Source: Burkholderia sp. D-99
GTDB lineage: Bacteria; Pseudomonadota; Gammaproteobacteria; Burkholderiales; Burkholderiaceae
Assembly (NCBI RefSeq): GCF_011605345.1
Contig: NZ_JAAOXM010000015.1
Location: forward strand, 62,001-126,000
Reading direction: 5' to 3'
DNA: 64,000 bases
Below, in pieces: positions 20,416 through 29,840 of this stretch. How positions within the stretch are numbered: the first letter of the stretch is position 1; every line of letters begins with the position of its first letter. Both the position numbers and the translations under genes were made by a program. The notes beneath the pieces are model-generated. The model was not told the DNA's origin, did not search any database, and saw only the letters and a list, made by a program, of their open reading frames with translations.

Positions 20416-21738
20416 TCAGAGCGCGTGAGCCTGGTCGCCGGCGACCGGCGCCGTGCGGTCTTCCTCTTCGGCCGGCACGTAGCGAAGCTCGCGGTTCAGC
20501 ACGCGCTTCGCGCGGGCCCGGTCGATGTCGTTCTCCCATACCGCGACGACCACCGTCGCAACGCAGTTGCCGATCAGGTTGGTCAGCGCGCGGGCGATCC
20601 CGACGAACCAGTCGACCGGCAGGATCAGCACGAGGCCGAGCACCGGAATCGCGGGGATCGCCGACAGCGTCGCCGCGAGGATCACGATCGCCGAGCCCGG
20701 GATCCCGTGCGCGCCCTTCGACGTGACGAGCGATACGAGCAGCACGACGATCAGGTCATGCGTCGACAGCGGCGTGTTGGTGGCCTGCGCGATGAACAGC
20801 ACCGCGAGCGTCAGGTAGATCGAGAAGCCGTCGAGGTTGAACGAATAACCGGTCGGGATCACGAGGCCGACCGTCGAGTCCTTGATGCCCATGTATTCGA
20901 GCTTGCTCATCACCTGCGGCAGCACCGCGTCCGACGAAGCCGTGCCGAGCACGATCGACAGCTCCTCGCGCAGGTAGCGGATCAGCTTGAACACCGAGAA
21001 GCCCGCGAGCCGCATCACCGTGCCGAGCACGACCGTGACGAACACGAAGCAGCTCAGGTAGAACACCGCGACCAGATAGCCGAGCTGCTTGAGCGACGCG
21101 ACGCCGTACTTGCCGGTCGTGAACGCGATCGCGCCGAGCACGCCGAGCGGTGCGAGCTTGATGATGAAACCGATGATCCGGAAGAACACATGCGACAGTT
21201 CCTCGATCAGCGAGTTGACGCGCTGCGCCTTGTCGCCGAGCAGCGACAGCGCAGAACCGAACAGCACCGCGAACACGAGGATCTGCAGGATGTCGCCCTT
21301 CGCGAACGCGTCGATCGCGGTCTCCGGGATGATCTTCATCAGGTAGCCGGCCGTGTCCTTCAGGCTTTCGGCGTTCTTCGCGTACGACGCGAGCGACGAC
21401 GCATCGAGCGAGCGCAGGTCGATGTTCATCCCGACGCCCGGGCGCGTGAGCCACGCGAGCACGAGGCCGATGCCGAGCGCGAGCGTGGTCATGATCTCGA
21501 AGTAGACGACGGCCTTCAGGCCGACCCGGCCGACCTTCTTCAGGTCGCCCGCGTTCGCCATCCCGCTGACCACGACGCAGAACACGATCGGCCCGATCAC
21601 CATCTTGATGAGCTTCAGGAAGCCGTCTCCGAGCGGTCGCAACGACTCGGCGAAATGCGGGAAGAACGCGCCTAGCGCGATCCCCAGGATCAATGCGACG
21701 ACTACCCGGCCAAACAGCGAATTGAGGAATTTCGACAC
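20416..21738 (-). CDS. dctA: DctA-family C4-dicarboxylate/H+ symporter
   Basis: 440 residues from the GTG at 21738, preceded by GGGAGAG; a TTG 18 nt upstream is also in frame. DAACS-family membrane protein with the hairpin motif GTASSDAVLPQVM, the substrate region VIPTGYSFNLDG and TSKGAHGIPGS. Classical DctA imports succinate, fumarate and malate. Here it lies directly before alc-allA and is divergent from a GntR regulator, so a specialised substrate linked to ureides or glyoxylate is conceivable. Confidence 0.9.
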   Translation of the reverse strand: MSKFLNSLFGRVVVALILGIALGAFFPHFAESLRPLGDGFLKLIKMVIGPIVFCVVVSGMANAGDLKKVGRVGLKAVVYFEIMTTLALGIGLVLAWLTRPGVGMNIDLRSLDASSLASYAKNAESLKDTAGYLMKIIPETAIDAFAKGDILQILVFAVLFGSALSLLGDKAQRVNSLIEELSHVFFRIIGFIIKLAPLGVLGAIAFTTGKYGVASLKQLGYLVAVFYLSCFVFVTVVLGTVMRLAGFSVFKLIRYLREELSIVLGTASSDAVLPQVMSKLEYMGIKDSTVGLVIPTGYSFNLDGFSIYLTLAVLFIAQATNTPLSTHDLIVVLLVSLVTSKGAHGIPGSAIVILAATLSAIPAIPVLGLVLILPVDWFVGIARALTNLIGNCVATVVVAVWENDIDRARAKRVLNRELRYVPAEEEDRTAPVAGDQAHAL

Positions 21739-21779
21739 GGCGCTCTCCCGATCCAACGGTTGCAGTTTCGTCTGTTCAT

Positions 21780-21794
21780 ACTGGTAAGACCAGT
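21780..21794. promoter_or_regulatory. FadR/GntR-type operator, dctA side
   Basis: ACTGGTAAGACCAGT is a perfect 6-3-6 palindrome, 42 bp upstream of the dctA start. GntR proteins with FCD domains commonly bind GGT-N3-ACC palindromes, so it is probably a site for the divergent regulator at 21981. Confidence 0.65.
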
Positions 21795-21952
21795 GATGTT
21801 ATGGTGGATAGTAGGAAGCCGATATAGTGGCGTCAAGGACGGACGAAATAGGGATTTCCCGCCCCTGCCCGCCCGGTTTCGATGCACCGGACAGGGGCAG
21901 ATCGTGGCTTTCCCGTAGGCCGGCCATGCACCGCCTGCGTGCGGATTACAAT

Positions 21953-21967
21953 GCCGGTCAGACCGGC
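21953..21967. promoter_or_regulatory. FadR/GntR-type operator, regulator side
   Basis: GCCGGTCAGACCGGC is a perfect 6-3-6 palindrome sharing GGT-x-AGACC with the site at 21780-21794. It ends 13 bp before the regulator's ATG, so binding would shut off its own expression. Confidence 0.65.
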
Positions 21968-21980
21968 CAAAGTTCACATC

Positions 21981-22673
21981 ATGAAAAACGTTCCGCATAC
22001 CGTGACCGACGCCGCCATCGCGACGATCCGCGAACGGATCGAGGCAGGCGTGTATCCGGTCGGCAGCCTGCTGCCGGCCCAGCGCCAGCTCTCCGAGGAG
22101 CTGGAGATCAGCCGCGCGTCGCTGCGCGAGGCGCTGTCGACGCTCGAGGCGCTCGGGATGCTGCGCATCCGCGCCGGCAAGGGCGTGTACGTCGAAAGCG
22201 CGCAGGCCACGGCTGCGCACGCCTGGCGGTTCGCCGAGCAGTCGTCACCGCCCGACACGTACCAGATGCGCTATGCGCTCGAAGGGTTCGCCGCGCGGAT
22301 GGCCGCGCACGTCGTCACCGACGACGACATCGCGTGGTTCGAGGACAACCTCGCCCACCTGCACGTCGCGCTCACCGAAAGCGCGCTCGACGAGGCATCG
22401 CAGCTCGATTTCGACTTCCACATGCGGATCATCCATCTCGCCGGCAACGCGGCGATCGAATCGATCCTGCGCAGCAGCGCCGACATCATGAAGGAAAGCC
22501 AGCGCATGCCGTTCTACCGGCGCGAGCTGCTGCTGTCTACTTGGCACGAACACCGCGCAATCGTCGATGCGCTGATCGCGCGCAATGCGGCCGCCGCGGG
22601 CACTGCGATCGAAACGCACATCGCGAATGCCGCGCAGCGCGCGGGCATCTTCTTCCCGACACCGCACACCTGA
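21981..22673 (+). CDS. GntR-family (FadR/FCD) transcriptional regulator
   Basis: 230 residues from the ATG at 21981. The GntR winged helix (about 5-75) contains EELEISRASLREALSTLEAL; the FCD ligand domain follows with metal-type residues in DFDFHMRIIHLAGN and a later HEHRAIVDAL. It is divergent from dctA-alc-allA, with two matching palindromes in between, so it likely controls that cluster. The effector is not visible; a C4 acid or a ureide intermediate is a guess. Confidence 0.88.
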   Translation: MKNVPHTVTDAAIATIRERIEAGVYPVGSLLPAQRQLSEELEISRASLREALSTLEALGMLRIRAGKGVYVESAQATAAHAWRFAEQSSPPDTYQMRYALEGFAARMAAHVVTDDDIAWFEDNLAHLHVALTESALDEASQLDFDFHMRIIHLAGNAAIESILRSSADIMKESQRMPFYRRELLLSTWHEHRAIVDALIARNAAAAGTAIETHIANAAQRAGIFFPTPHT

Positions 22674-22718
22674 CGGCCCGGGCGGCTGCCCGCCGCGCGC
22701 GCCGCCCGGTCGTACCGG

Positions 22719-23609
22719 TCAACCTCCCGACGGATCGCGATACGCGAGCGCCCGCTCGATGAACGCGCGCGCCGCGACGCTGCGGTACGCGCCCTTGCGT
22801 GTCAGCAGCGCCGCCGTGCGCGCGGGCAGCGGCGGATCGATCTCCAGCGCGCACAGATCGGCACTCTCGCGCGCGACCGCGTCGGGCAGCACCGTCGCGA
22901 GCCGGCCGCACCGCACGAGCTCCAGCACCGCGCTGACCGTATTCGTCTCGATCGCGATCAACGGCCGCGCGCCGTGCTCGATGAAATACCGGTCGATGCT
23001 CTCGCGCGTCGCGAACGCGCGGCTCAGCAGCACCAGCGGCTCGCCGCCGAGCTCGGCCGGCGTCAGCGCGCGGCGGCGCCGCGCGAGACGGTGCGTGCGG
23101 CCCGTCACGAGCGCGAGCGGCTCGTCCCACAGCGGCAGCGCGTCGATGTCCGGCGCGCGCGGCGGCATGAACGCGAAGCCCGCGTCGAGCCGGTCGTCGG
23201 CGAGCAGCGCCTCGATGCGCTCCTGCGGCATCGCGTCGATCGTCAGCGCGACGTTCGGATGGTCGGCATGGAACGCGTCGATCAGCGAGCCGCTCAGGTA
23301 GGCCGCGAAGGTCGGCATCATCGCGAGCCGCAACGACCCGCTACCGAGGCCGGCGACGTCGTGCAGCGCGCGCTGCCCCGTATCGAGCTCGTGCAGCGCG
23401 GCGCGCGCATGGCGCGCATAGACCTCGCCGAACTCGGTGAGCTGCACCGTGCGGCCAGAGCGGTCGAACAACTGCACGCCGAGCGTGTCCTCGAGCTGGC
23501 GGATCTGCTGCGACAGCGTCGGCTGCGATACGTGCAGCGCATCGGCCGCACGCGTGAAACTGCGCTGCTCGGCGACGGCCAGGAAATAGCGGATGTGGCG
23601 GAGTAGCAT
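22719..23609 (-). CDS. LysR-family regulator, CynR-like
   Basis: 296 residues from MLLRHIRYFLAVAEQ at 23609; a longer frame adds 35 untypical residues. N-terminal winged helix (FTRAADALHVSQPTLSQQIRQLE) and a periplasmic-binding-like effector domain with the CynR-type LRLAMMPTF segment. It is divergent from the MFS gene at 23923 and probably regulates it; an inverted repeat of LysR type lies 13 bp before its start. CynR itself senses cyanate, but no cyanase gene is present here. Confidence 0.85.
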   Translation of the reverse strand: MLLRHIRYFLAVAEQRSFTRAADALHVSQPTLSQQIRQLEDTLGVQLFDRSGRTVQLTEFGEVYARHARAALHELDTGQRALHDVAGLGSGSLRLAMMPTFAAYLSGSLIDAFHADHPNVALTIDAMPQERIEALLADDRLDAGFAFMPPRAPDIDALPLWDEPLALVTGRTHRLARRRRALTPAELGGEPLVLLSRAFATRESIDRYFIEHGARPLIAIETNTVSAVLELVRCGRLATVLPDAVARESADLCALEIDPPLPARTAALLTRKGAYRSVAARAFIERALAYRDPSGG

Positions 23610-23621
23610 GGCGGCCAACGT

Positions 23622-23636
23622 ATTGGTTTTATCAAT
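23622..23636. promoter_or_regulatory. LysR-type binding site
   Basis: ATTGGTTTTATCAAT carries ATTG/CAAT arms and contains a T-N11-A core, the classical LysR box. It lies in the 313-bp gap between the LysR gene and the MFS gene (23610-23922). The rest of that gap looks like untranslated leader; no other gene is seen in it. Confidence 0.55.
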
Positions 23637-23922
23637 GAGGACCATAACGATCCAGTCTTGGACGCTATGATTCAATTCCCGCATCATACGCACATCCGTT
23701 CCCGTGCATCGCACCTGTTCTCCGCACCGGAACGGCCCGCCCGGGCCCGCCCTGCCTGCGCCCGCCGCACGACGATCCGCCGCCCGCCCGATCCGGGCCC
23801 GGCTGCGATCCGCCCGGCGCGCATCGGTTCACCGCCGATCCGTTGACGCCGGCCCCGATTTCCGTCACCCCGCGCAGCCGACAGCCCCGTGCCGCCGGCC
23901 GGCGCCGCTGTTTTTCGCGACC

Positions 23923-25122
23923 ATGGAACCGCATCACGACACCCATCCTCCCCTGACCCGCGGCATGACGCTGCTGTTCGCCTGCGCGTGCGGCATCGTC
24001 ATCGGCAACATCTACTACGCGCAGCCGCTGCTCGCCGCGATCGCACGCAGCTTCGGCCGCGCGCCGACCGAACTCGGCTATCTCGTCACGCTGACGCAGC
24101 TCGGTTATGCGGCGAGCCTGCTGCTGATCGTCCCGCTCGGCGACGCGGTCAACCGCCACACGCTGATCGTGCGGCTGCTGATGCTCAACGTCGTCGCGCT
24201 GGTCGCGGTCACGTTCAGCACGAACTTCACGATGTTCGTCATCGCGAACATCGCGGTCGGCTTCGTTACCTGTTCGACGCAGCTGCTGGTGCCGTTCGCG
24301 GCGTCGCTCGCCGACGCGCGCTCGCGCGGCCGCGCGGTCGGCACCGTGATGAGCGGGCTGCTGCTCGGCATCCTGCTCGCGCGCGTCGCGGCCGGTGCGA
24401 TCGCCGACGGGTTCGGCTGGCGTGCGGTGTACGGCATCGCCGCGGTGATGGTGGCGGCGCTGACCGTCGTGCTCGCCGTGAAGCTGCCGAAGGATCGCCG
24501 CGATGCGCGCCTCGACTATGCGGCGCTGATGAAGTCGCTCGTCGCGCTGGTGCGCGCGCAACCGCTGATCGCGCTGCGCTCCATCTACGGCGCGCTCGTG
24601 TTCGCGTGCTTCAGCCTGCTGTGGACGGGCCTCACGTTCCTGCTGAGCCAGCCGCCGTACAGCTATTCCGAGGGGCAGATCGGGCTGTTCGGAATCGTCG
24701 GCGCGGTGGGCGCGCTCGCGGCGACGTCGGCCGGCCGGCTGGTCGATCGCGGACACGGCAATGCGGCGACCGGGCTGTTCGCGGCGGCCGTACTCGCGTC
24801 GTTTGCGCTGATCGCGACCGGCGCGCACTCGCTCGCGGCGCTGATCGCGGGCATCCTGCTGCTCGACGTCGGCGTGCAGGGCATGCACATCTCGAACCAG
24901 AGCGTGATCTATGCGCTGGCCGGCAACGCGCGCAGCCGCGTGACGACGATCTACCTGACCAGCTACTTCATCGGCGGCGCCCTCGGCTCGTTCGCGGCGA
25001 GCGTCGCGTACGGCATCGACGGCTGGCGCGGCGTGTGCATCGCGGGTGCGGCGCTCGCGGGCGTGCTGATCGCATTGTGGCTCGCGTCGCAGCGCGTCGG
25101 CATGCGGCAGCTCACGCAGTAA
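23923..25122 (+). CDS. MFS transporter
   Basis: 399 residues from MEPHHDTHPPLTRG at 23923, with about 12 membrane segments. MFS marks are NIYYAQPLLAAIARSFG in the first helix region, GDAVNRHTLIVRLL in the loop 2-3 region, and GRLVDRGHGNAATG in the second half. It resembles inner-membrane exporters of drugs or small metabolites. I do not see the substrate. It is divergent from a LysR regulator. Confidence 0.85.
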   Translation: MEPHHDTHPPLTRGMTLLFACACGIVIGNIYYAQPLLAAIARSFGRAPTELGYLVTLTQLGYAASLLLIVPLGDAVNRHTLIVRLLMLNVVALVAVTFSTNFTMFVIANIAVGFVTCSTQLLVPFAASLADARSRGRAVGTVMSGLLLGILLARVAAGAIADGFGWRAVYGIAAVMVAALTVVLAVKLPKDRRDARLDYAALMKSLVALVRAQPLIALRSIYGALVFACFSLLWTGLTFLLSQPPYSYSEGQIGLFGIVGAVGALAATSAGRLVDRGHGNAATGLFAAAVLASFALIATGAHSLAALIAGILLLDVGVQGMHISNQSVIYALAGNARSRVTTIYLTSYFIGGALGSFAASVAYGIDGWRGVCIAGAALAGVLIALWLASQRVGMRQLTQ

Positions 25123-25151
25123 TGCTGCCAGTCGTTTCCTCGTCACCATGA

Positions 25152-25189
25152 AAAAGGGCACGCTCCGCGAACCGCGGGCGTGCCCTTTT
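25152..25189. terminator. Bidirectional terminator
   Basis: Arms AAAAGGGCACGC (25152-25163) and GCGTGCCCTTTT (25178-25189). T tracts occur on both strands. It separates the MFS gene from the convergent idnD gene. Confidence 0.85.
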
Positions 25190-25229
25190 CCTGATGGCGT
25201 CGAGACCGTCGCGCGTCAGCGCGTGATCG

Positions 25230-26288
25230 TTACGCCGCCTCGTCGGCGAAATCGATCAGCACCTTCATCGCGCGCTGCCGGTCGCCGGCCAGTTCGAACG
25301 CGAGGTTCACGTCGCGCATCGGAAACACGCGCGTGACGGCCGGCCGCAGGTCGACGCGCCCCGCATTGATGAGCTGCACCGCGAGCGCGAATTCCGCGTG
25401 AAAGCGGAACGATCCGCAGATCGACAACTCCTTCGCGACCACGACGTTCTGCGGCAGGCTGACGTCGCCGCCCAGCCCGAGTTGCACGACGACCCCGCGC
25501 GGACGCATCACGTCCAGCCCATCGCGTAGCGCACGTGCATTGCCCGAACACTCGATCATCACGTCGAACGTGCCCTTGTCCGCGCTGTAACGCTCGACCC
25601 ATCCAGCATCGGCCGCCGCATTGATCGTGCGGTCGGCGCCGAGCGCGCTCGCCACTTCCAGCGGCGCCTCGACGACGTCGGTCGCGACGATCTCCGCCGC
25701 GCCGTGCACGCGCGCCGCCGCGACGGCCAGCACGCCGATCGGCCCGCAGCCCGACACGAGCACGCGCTTGCCGATCAGCGGGCCCGCACGCGACACCGCA
25801 TGCAGCCCGACCGCGAACGGTTCGGCGAGCGCCGCGAGCGACAGCGGCACGTGATCGGCAACCCTCACGCACTGCACCGCGTCGCACACGAGCGCGTTGC
25901 GGAACGCGCCCTGCACGTGCGGCATGCGCATCGCGCTGCCGTAGAAGCGCATTTCGAGGCACTGGTTCGGCAGCCCTTCGAGGCAGTAGCGGCACGTACC
26001 GCACGGCCGGCTCGGATTGACCGCGACGCGATCGCCGACCTTCACCGACGTCACGTCCGGCGCCACTTCCGCGACCGTGCCGGCGACCTCGTGGCCGAGC
26101 ACCATCGGCTGCTGCAACCGGATCGCGCCGAAGCCGCCGTGCCGGAAGTAATGGAGATCGGAGCCGCAGATGCCGCCCATCGCGACGTCGACGCGCACCT
26201 GGCCCGGGCCGATCTCGCCCGCGTCCTGCTCTTCCACCCGCAGGTCGTTCGGCCCGTGGATCACGACACACATGCAACGCATACGCAT
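25230..26288 (-). CDS. idnD: L-idonate 5-dehydrogenase-like zinc alcohol dehydrogenase
   Basis: 352 residues from the ATG at 26288, preceded by GAGGAGG. Medium-chain dehydrogenase: catalytic zinc site GGICGSDLHYF and GHEVAGTV, structural zinc cysteines in CGTCRYCLEGLPNQC, NAD-binding VSGCGPIGVLAVAAA. It would oxidise L-idonate to 5-ketogluconate. Being in an operon with an IdnO-like 5-ketogluconate reductase supports this; related sorbitol or threonine dehydrogenases cannot be excluded. It starts 10 bp after the hydroxyacid dehydrogenase. Confidence 0.83.
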   Translation of the reverse strand: MRMRCMCVVIHGPNDLRVEEQDAGEIGPGQVRVDVAMGGICGSDLHYFRHGGFGAIRLQQPMVLGHEVAGTVAEVAPDVTSVKVGDRVAVNPSRPCGTCRYCLEGLPNQCLEMRFYGSAMRMPHVQGAFRNALVCDAVQCVRVADHVPLSLAALAEPFAVGLHAVSRAGPLIGKRVLVSGCGPIGVLAVAAARVHGAAEIVATDVVEAPLEVASALGADRTINAAADAGWVERYSADKGTFDVMIECSGNARALRDGLDVMRPRGVVVQLGLGGDVSLPQNVVVAKELSICGSFRFHAEFALAVQLINAGRVDLRPAVTRVFPMRDVNLAFELAGDRQRAMKVLIDFADEAA

Positions 26289-26298
26289 GACAGCCTCC

Positions 26299-27255
26299 TC
26301 AGACGACCGGCGTGACCAGCGGCGCGCCGGCGAAGTGCGCGGCAAGGTTGTCGCGCACCAGCCAGCCCATCGCCTGGCGCGTCTCGATCGTGCCGCTCGC
26401 ATGGTGCGGCTGCAGCAGCACGTTCGGCAACGCGAGAAAACGCGGATCGATATGCGGCTCGTTCCAGAATACGTCGAGTGCCGCGCCGGCGATCGCACCG
26501 CGCTCGAGCGCGTCGAGCAGCGCCGGTTCGTCGACGGTCGTGCCGCGCGACACGTTCACCAGATAGCCTTGCGGCCCGAGTGCGTCGAGCACGGCGGCGC
26601 CGACGAGGTGGCGCGTCGCCGGCCCGCCCGCGAGCGTGACGATCAGCAGGTCGCACCAGCCGGCCAGCTCGGCAAGGTCGCCGAAGAAGCGGTGCGGGCT
26701 GTCCACGCGCGGCGCGACGTCGAAGTAGCCGAGTTCGACGTCGAAGCCGGACAGCCGGCGCGCGAGCGTCGAGCCGATCCGGCCGAAGCCGACCACGCCG
26801 ACGCGCTTGCCATAGAGTCGCGTGACGAGCGGCATGTCGCCGTCGCGCCAGGCGCCGGAGCGCACGTACGCGTCGCCGGCGCCGATGCGGCGCATCATCG
26901 CGAGCGCAAGCCCGACGCCGAGGTCGGCCACGTCGCCGGTCAGCACGTCGGGCGTGTTCGTCACGCGGATGCCGCGCTCGCGCGCGGCAGCGAGATCGAT
27001 CGCGTCGGTGCCGACGCCGTAGCACGCGATGATCTCGAGCTTCGGCAGCGCGGCGATCAGCGCGGCATTCGCGCCGAGATCGCCGCGCGTCGCGATCGCA
27101 CGTACGCCGGCGCCGTGTTCGGCGAGGAACGCCGCGCGGTCGGCGGCCTCCCACAGCCGGTGGACGTCATAGCCTGCCGACAGCCATGCGTCGTCCCACG
27201 GCTGGTAAGGGCCCGTCATCAGCAGTTCGGGCCGCTGGGTCGATTCGTGCGCCAT
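26299..27255 (-). CDS. D-2-hydroxyacid dehydrogenase (ketogluconate reductase-like)
   Basis: 318 residues. NAD(P)-binding GFGRIGSTLARRLSGF and catalytic residues in NVSRGTTVDE (Arg) and QPHHASGT (His), typical of the GhrB/2-ketogluconate reductase branch. It probably reduces 2-ketogluconate or a related 2-keto acid; hydroxypyruvate or glyoxylate are alternatives. It lies inside the idn-type operon between the MFS gene and idnD. Confidence 0.82.
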   Translation of the reverse strand: MAHESTQRPELLMTGPYQPWDDAWLSAGYDVHRLWEAADRAAFLAEHGAGVRAIATRGDLGANAALIAALPKLEIIACYGVGTDAIDLAAARERGIRVTNTPDVLTGDVADLGVGLALAMMRRIGAGDAYVRSGAWRDGDMPLVTRLYGKRVGVVGFGRIGSTLARRLSGFDVELGYFDVAPRVDSPHRFFGDLAELAGWCDLLIVTLAGGPATRHLVGAAVLDALGPQGYLVNVSRGTTVDEPALLDALERGAIAGAALDVFWNEPHIDPRFLALPNVLLQPHHASGTIETRQAMGWLVRDNLAAHFAGAPLVTPVV

Positions 27256-27324
27256 CTGCGCTTGCTCCTGTCGAGATAAGTGGAATGCGAAAGCATGCCG
27301 GGCCGCATCGGCCGCCCGGCTCGT

Positions 27325-28773
27325 TCATGCGTGCCGCGCGAGCGCATCGGCGTCCGGCGCCGGTGCGGCCTGTGCGGCGTCGAGCGGATCGTCGAGATCG
27401 CGGTTCAGCGTTTCGGGCATCCGCGACGTCGTGAACAGCGTGATCAGCGTCAGCAGCACCAGGTACGCGGCGATCGGCACCCACGCGCGCACGCCGGCCG
27501 TGTGGTCACCGCCGTGCAGCGCGATCACGGTCGCGATGATCATTGCGCCGACGAGCGGCGCAATCCCGCCCGCGAGCACGGCCGACACTTCGCGCGAGAA
27601 CGACACGCCCATGTAGCGATGGCGCGCGCCGAACAGTTCGGGCAGCAGCGCGGCCTGCGCGCCGAGCATCCCCCAGTTCGCGAAGCCCTGCGCGACCGAG
27701 ATCGCGATCACGCTCGCGACCACGTTCCCCTGGCTGAAGATCCACCACACCGGGAACGCGAGCGCGAGTTGCAGCCACGCGAACGTGCGGTACACGCGCA
27801 CACGGCCGAAACGGTCGCTGAGCCGGCCCGCCAGCGGCACCGTACACGCGCCGACGGTCGCCGCGCACACCAGCGCGAGCGCGCCGATCGGCCCCTTCAT
27901 CCCGATCACGCCCGCGAGATAGCTGACGGCGAGCGCCTGGTAGATCGACGAGCCGCCGTTCTCGGCCATCCGCAGGCCGATGCCGATCAGCAACGAGCGC
28001 TTCGAATGCTGCACGGCGCTCTTCAGCGGATTCGCCAGCACCTGCGCGCGCTTCTCGAGCCGCACGAAGGTCGGCGACTCGTGCAACCGCACGCGCATGT
28101 AGATCCCGACCGCGACGATCACCGCGCTGAACAGGAACGGCACGCGCCAGCCCCAGCCGTCCGTTACGCGGTCGAGGTTCGCGAGCAGCAGGAAATAGAC
28201 GGCGGCCGCGAGCACCGTGCCGAGCTGGATGCCGAGAAACGGCAGCGACGCATAGAAGCCGCGCTTGCCCGGCGGCGCGTATTCGGTCATCAGCACCGCG
28301 GCGCCGGCCTGCTCCGCGCCGGCGCCGAGGCCCTGCAGGATGCGCAGCAGGATCAGCAGCGCCGGGGCCCAATAGCCTGCCGTCTCGAAGGTCGGCAGCA
28401 CGCCGATCAGCGTGCTCGCGACGCCCATCAGCAGCACCGTCGCCGTCAGCACGAACTTGCGGCCGATCCGGTCGCCGAGCACGCCGAACACGACGCCGCC
28501 GAGCGGGCGCACCGCGAAGCCGACGAAGTAGGTGCCGAAGCTCGCGATCATCCGCATCTCGGCGGTCTGCGCGGGAAAGAACAGTGGCCCGAAGACCAGC
28601 GCCGAAGCGAGCGTGTACAACGCGAAATCGTAGTATTCGAGCGCGCTGCCGAGCGAGCAGGTCCATGCCGCGCGGTTGAGCTGCTTCGTGTCGACGCCGC
28701 GGCGCTCGACGGTCTCGCCCGGCGCACCGGACCCTGCATCGTGCCGCGCGGGCGGCGGGGAAATGCGATCCAT
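27325..28773 (-). CDS. MHS-family MFS transporter, likely sugar-acid uptake
   Basis: 482 residues from MDRISPPPARH at 28773, with AGGAGAC in front. About 12 membrane segments. MHS-type marks are SLGSALEYYDFALYTL at the first helix and GGVVFGVLGDRIGRKFVL in the 2-3 loop, as in ShiA and KgtP proton symporters. Its place between idnO-like and hydroxyacid dehydrogenase genes suggests idonate or ketogluconate as substrate. The N-terminal 40 residues are hydrophilic. Confidence 0.83.
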   Translation of the reverse strand: MDRISPPPARHDAGSGAPGETVERRGVDTKQLNRAAWTCSLGSALEYYDFALYTLASALVFGPLFFPAQTAEMRMIASFGTYFVGFAVRPLGGVVFGVLGDRIGRKFVLTATVLLMGVASTLIGVLPTFETAGYWAPALLILLRILQGLGAGAEQAGAAVLMTEYAPPGKRGFYASLPFLGIQLGTVLAAAVYFLLLANLDRVTDGWGWRVPFLFSAVIVAVGIYMRVRLHESPTFVRLEKRAQVLANPLKSAVQHSKRSLLIGIGLRMAENGGSSIYQALAVSYLAGVIGMKGPIGALALVCAATVGACTVPLAGRLSDRFGRVRVYRTFAWLQLALAFPVWWIFSQGNVVASVIAISVAQGFANWGMLGAQAALLPELFGARHRYMGVSFSREVSAVLAGGIAPLVGAMIIATVIALHGGDHTAGVRAWVPIAAYLVLLTLITLFTTSRMPETLNRDLDDPLDAAQAAPAPDADALARHA

Positions 28774-28915
28774 CGTTGTCTCCTGTCTCCTGCCTTCCGT
28801 TCCGGAACCCGGCCGCGACTCGCGCGACCGGGACATCGGCCCGCTCGTGCGGCGGGCTCTTCTGGGAATTCGGATGCCGGCCGCAGCCGGCGCAACGGCG
28901 CGCTCGCGCCGCCGC

Positions 28916-29689
28916 TCAGACGGCGCTGGTCAGGCCGCCGTCGACGAACAGCGTCTGGCCGTTCACGAAATCGGACGCGGCCGACGCGAGGAAGATCGCC
29001 GCGCCGCACAGCTCGTCGACGCGCCCCCAGCGGCCGGCCGGCGTGCGCTTGCACAGCCAGTCCGAGAACGCTGCGTCGTCGACCAGCGCGCGGTTGAGTT
29101 CGGTTTCGAAATAGCCGGGCGCGAGGCCGTTCGCCTGGATGCCGTGGCGTGCCCAGTCGGCGCACATCCCTTTCGTCAGCATCCGCACCGCGCCCTTGGT
29201 CGCCGCATACGGGGCGATCGTCGGCCGCGCGAGCTCGCTCTGCACCGAGCAGATGTTGATGATCTTCCCGCGGCCGCGCGCGATCATGTGCCGCGCGACG
29301 GCCTGCGCGACGTTGAACACGCCGTCGAGGTTCACGCGCATCAGCGCCTGCCAGTCGTCCGGTTCGAATGTGTCGAGCGGCGCGCGGCGCTGGATGCCCG
29401 CGTTGTTCACGAGGATGTCGATCGCGCCGACGCGCGCCTCGAAATCGTCGATTGCCGCGCGCACCTGCGCGTGCTCGGCGACGTCGAATACCGCGTAGTC
29501 GGCTGTGAAACCTTCCTCGCGCAGGTGCCGCACGAGCGTCGCAGCCTTCTCCTCATTGCGATCGTTGATGACGATCGCCGCTCCGGCTTCGGCCAGCCCG
29601 CGGGCGAGCGTCAGCCCGATCCCGCGTCCGGAACCGGTAATCAGTGCGCGGCGGCCGTCGAGGCGGAACCGTTCAAGCGCGTTGGTCAT
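28916..29689 (-). CDS. idnO: Gluconate 5-dehydrogenase / 5-ketogluconate reductase
   Basis: 257-residue short-chain dehydrogenase from the ATG at 29689. Cofactor loop GSGRGIGL, NNAG, and the catalytic Ser in NICSVQSE with YAATK. The APYAATKGAVRMLTKGMC segment is typical of IdnO. It interconverts 5-keto-D-gluconate and D-gluconate, linking the operon to gntK. It is the first gene of the four-gene operon, divergent from the LysR gene at 29841. Confidence 0.85.
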   Translation of the reverse strand: MTNALERFRLDGRRALITGSGRGIGLTLARGLAEAGAAIVINDRNEEKAATLVRHLREEGFTADYAVFDVAEHAQVRAAIDDFEARVGAIDILVNNAGIQRRAPLDTFEPDDWQALMRVNLDGVFNVAQAVARHMIARGRGKIINICSVQSELARPTIAPYAATKGAVRMLTKGMCADWARHGIQANGLAPGYFETELNRALVDDAAFSDWLCKRTPAGRWGRVDELCGAAIFLASAASDFVNGQTLFVDGGLTSAV

Positions 29690-29796
29690 GGATGTCTCCT
29701 CGTGCCAGTCGAGCCGGCGGCCCATCGCGGCCGGTCTCGCGTTGACGGTATCTTCGGCCGCCGGCCGGGCCCCGCGCCAATGGTCTTTTTTGATCC

Positions 29797-29811
29797 GGTT
29801 ATCATGAAACC
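29797..29811. promoter_or_regulatory. LysR-type inverted repeat
   Basis: GGTTATCATGAAACC has GGTT/AACC arms with a 7-bp centre. It lies in the 151-bp gap between idnO and the LysR gene, 30 bp before the regulator's start, a usual place for its own binding site. Confidence 0.45.
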
Positions 29812-29840
29812 TGATTACCGCCCACGGGTGCCCGCCGACC

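Noticed and set aside
22719-25122. Cyanate utilisation locus (CynR-like regulator)
   Set aside because: No cyanase or carbonic anhydrase gene; the neighbour is a general MFS protein, so only family resemblance is claimed.
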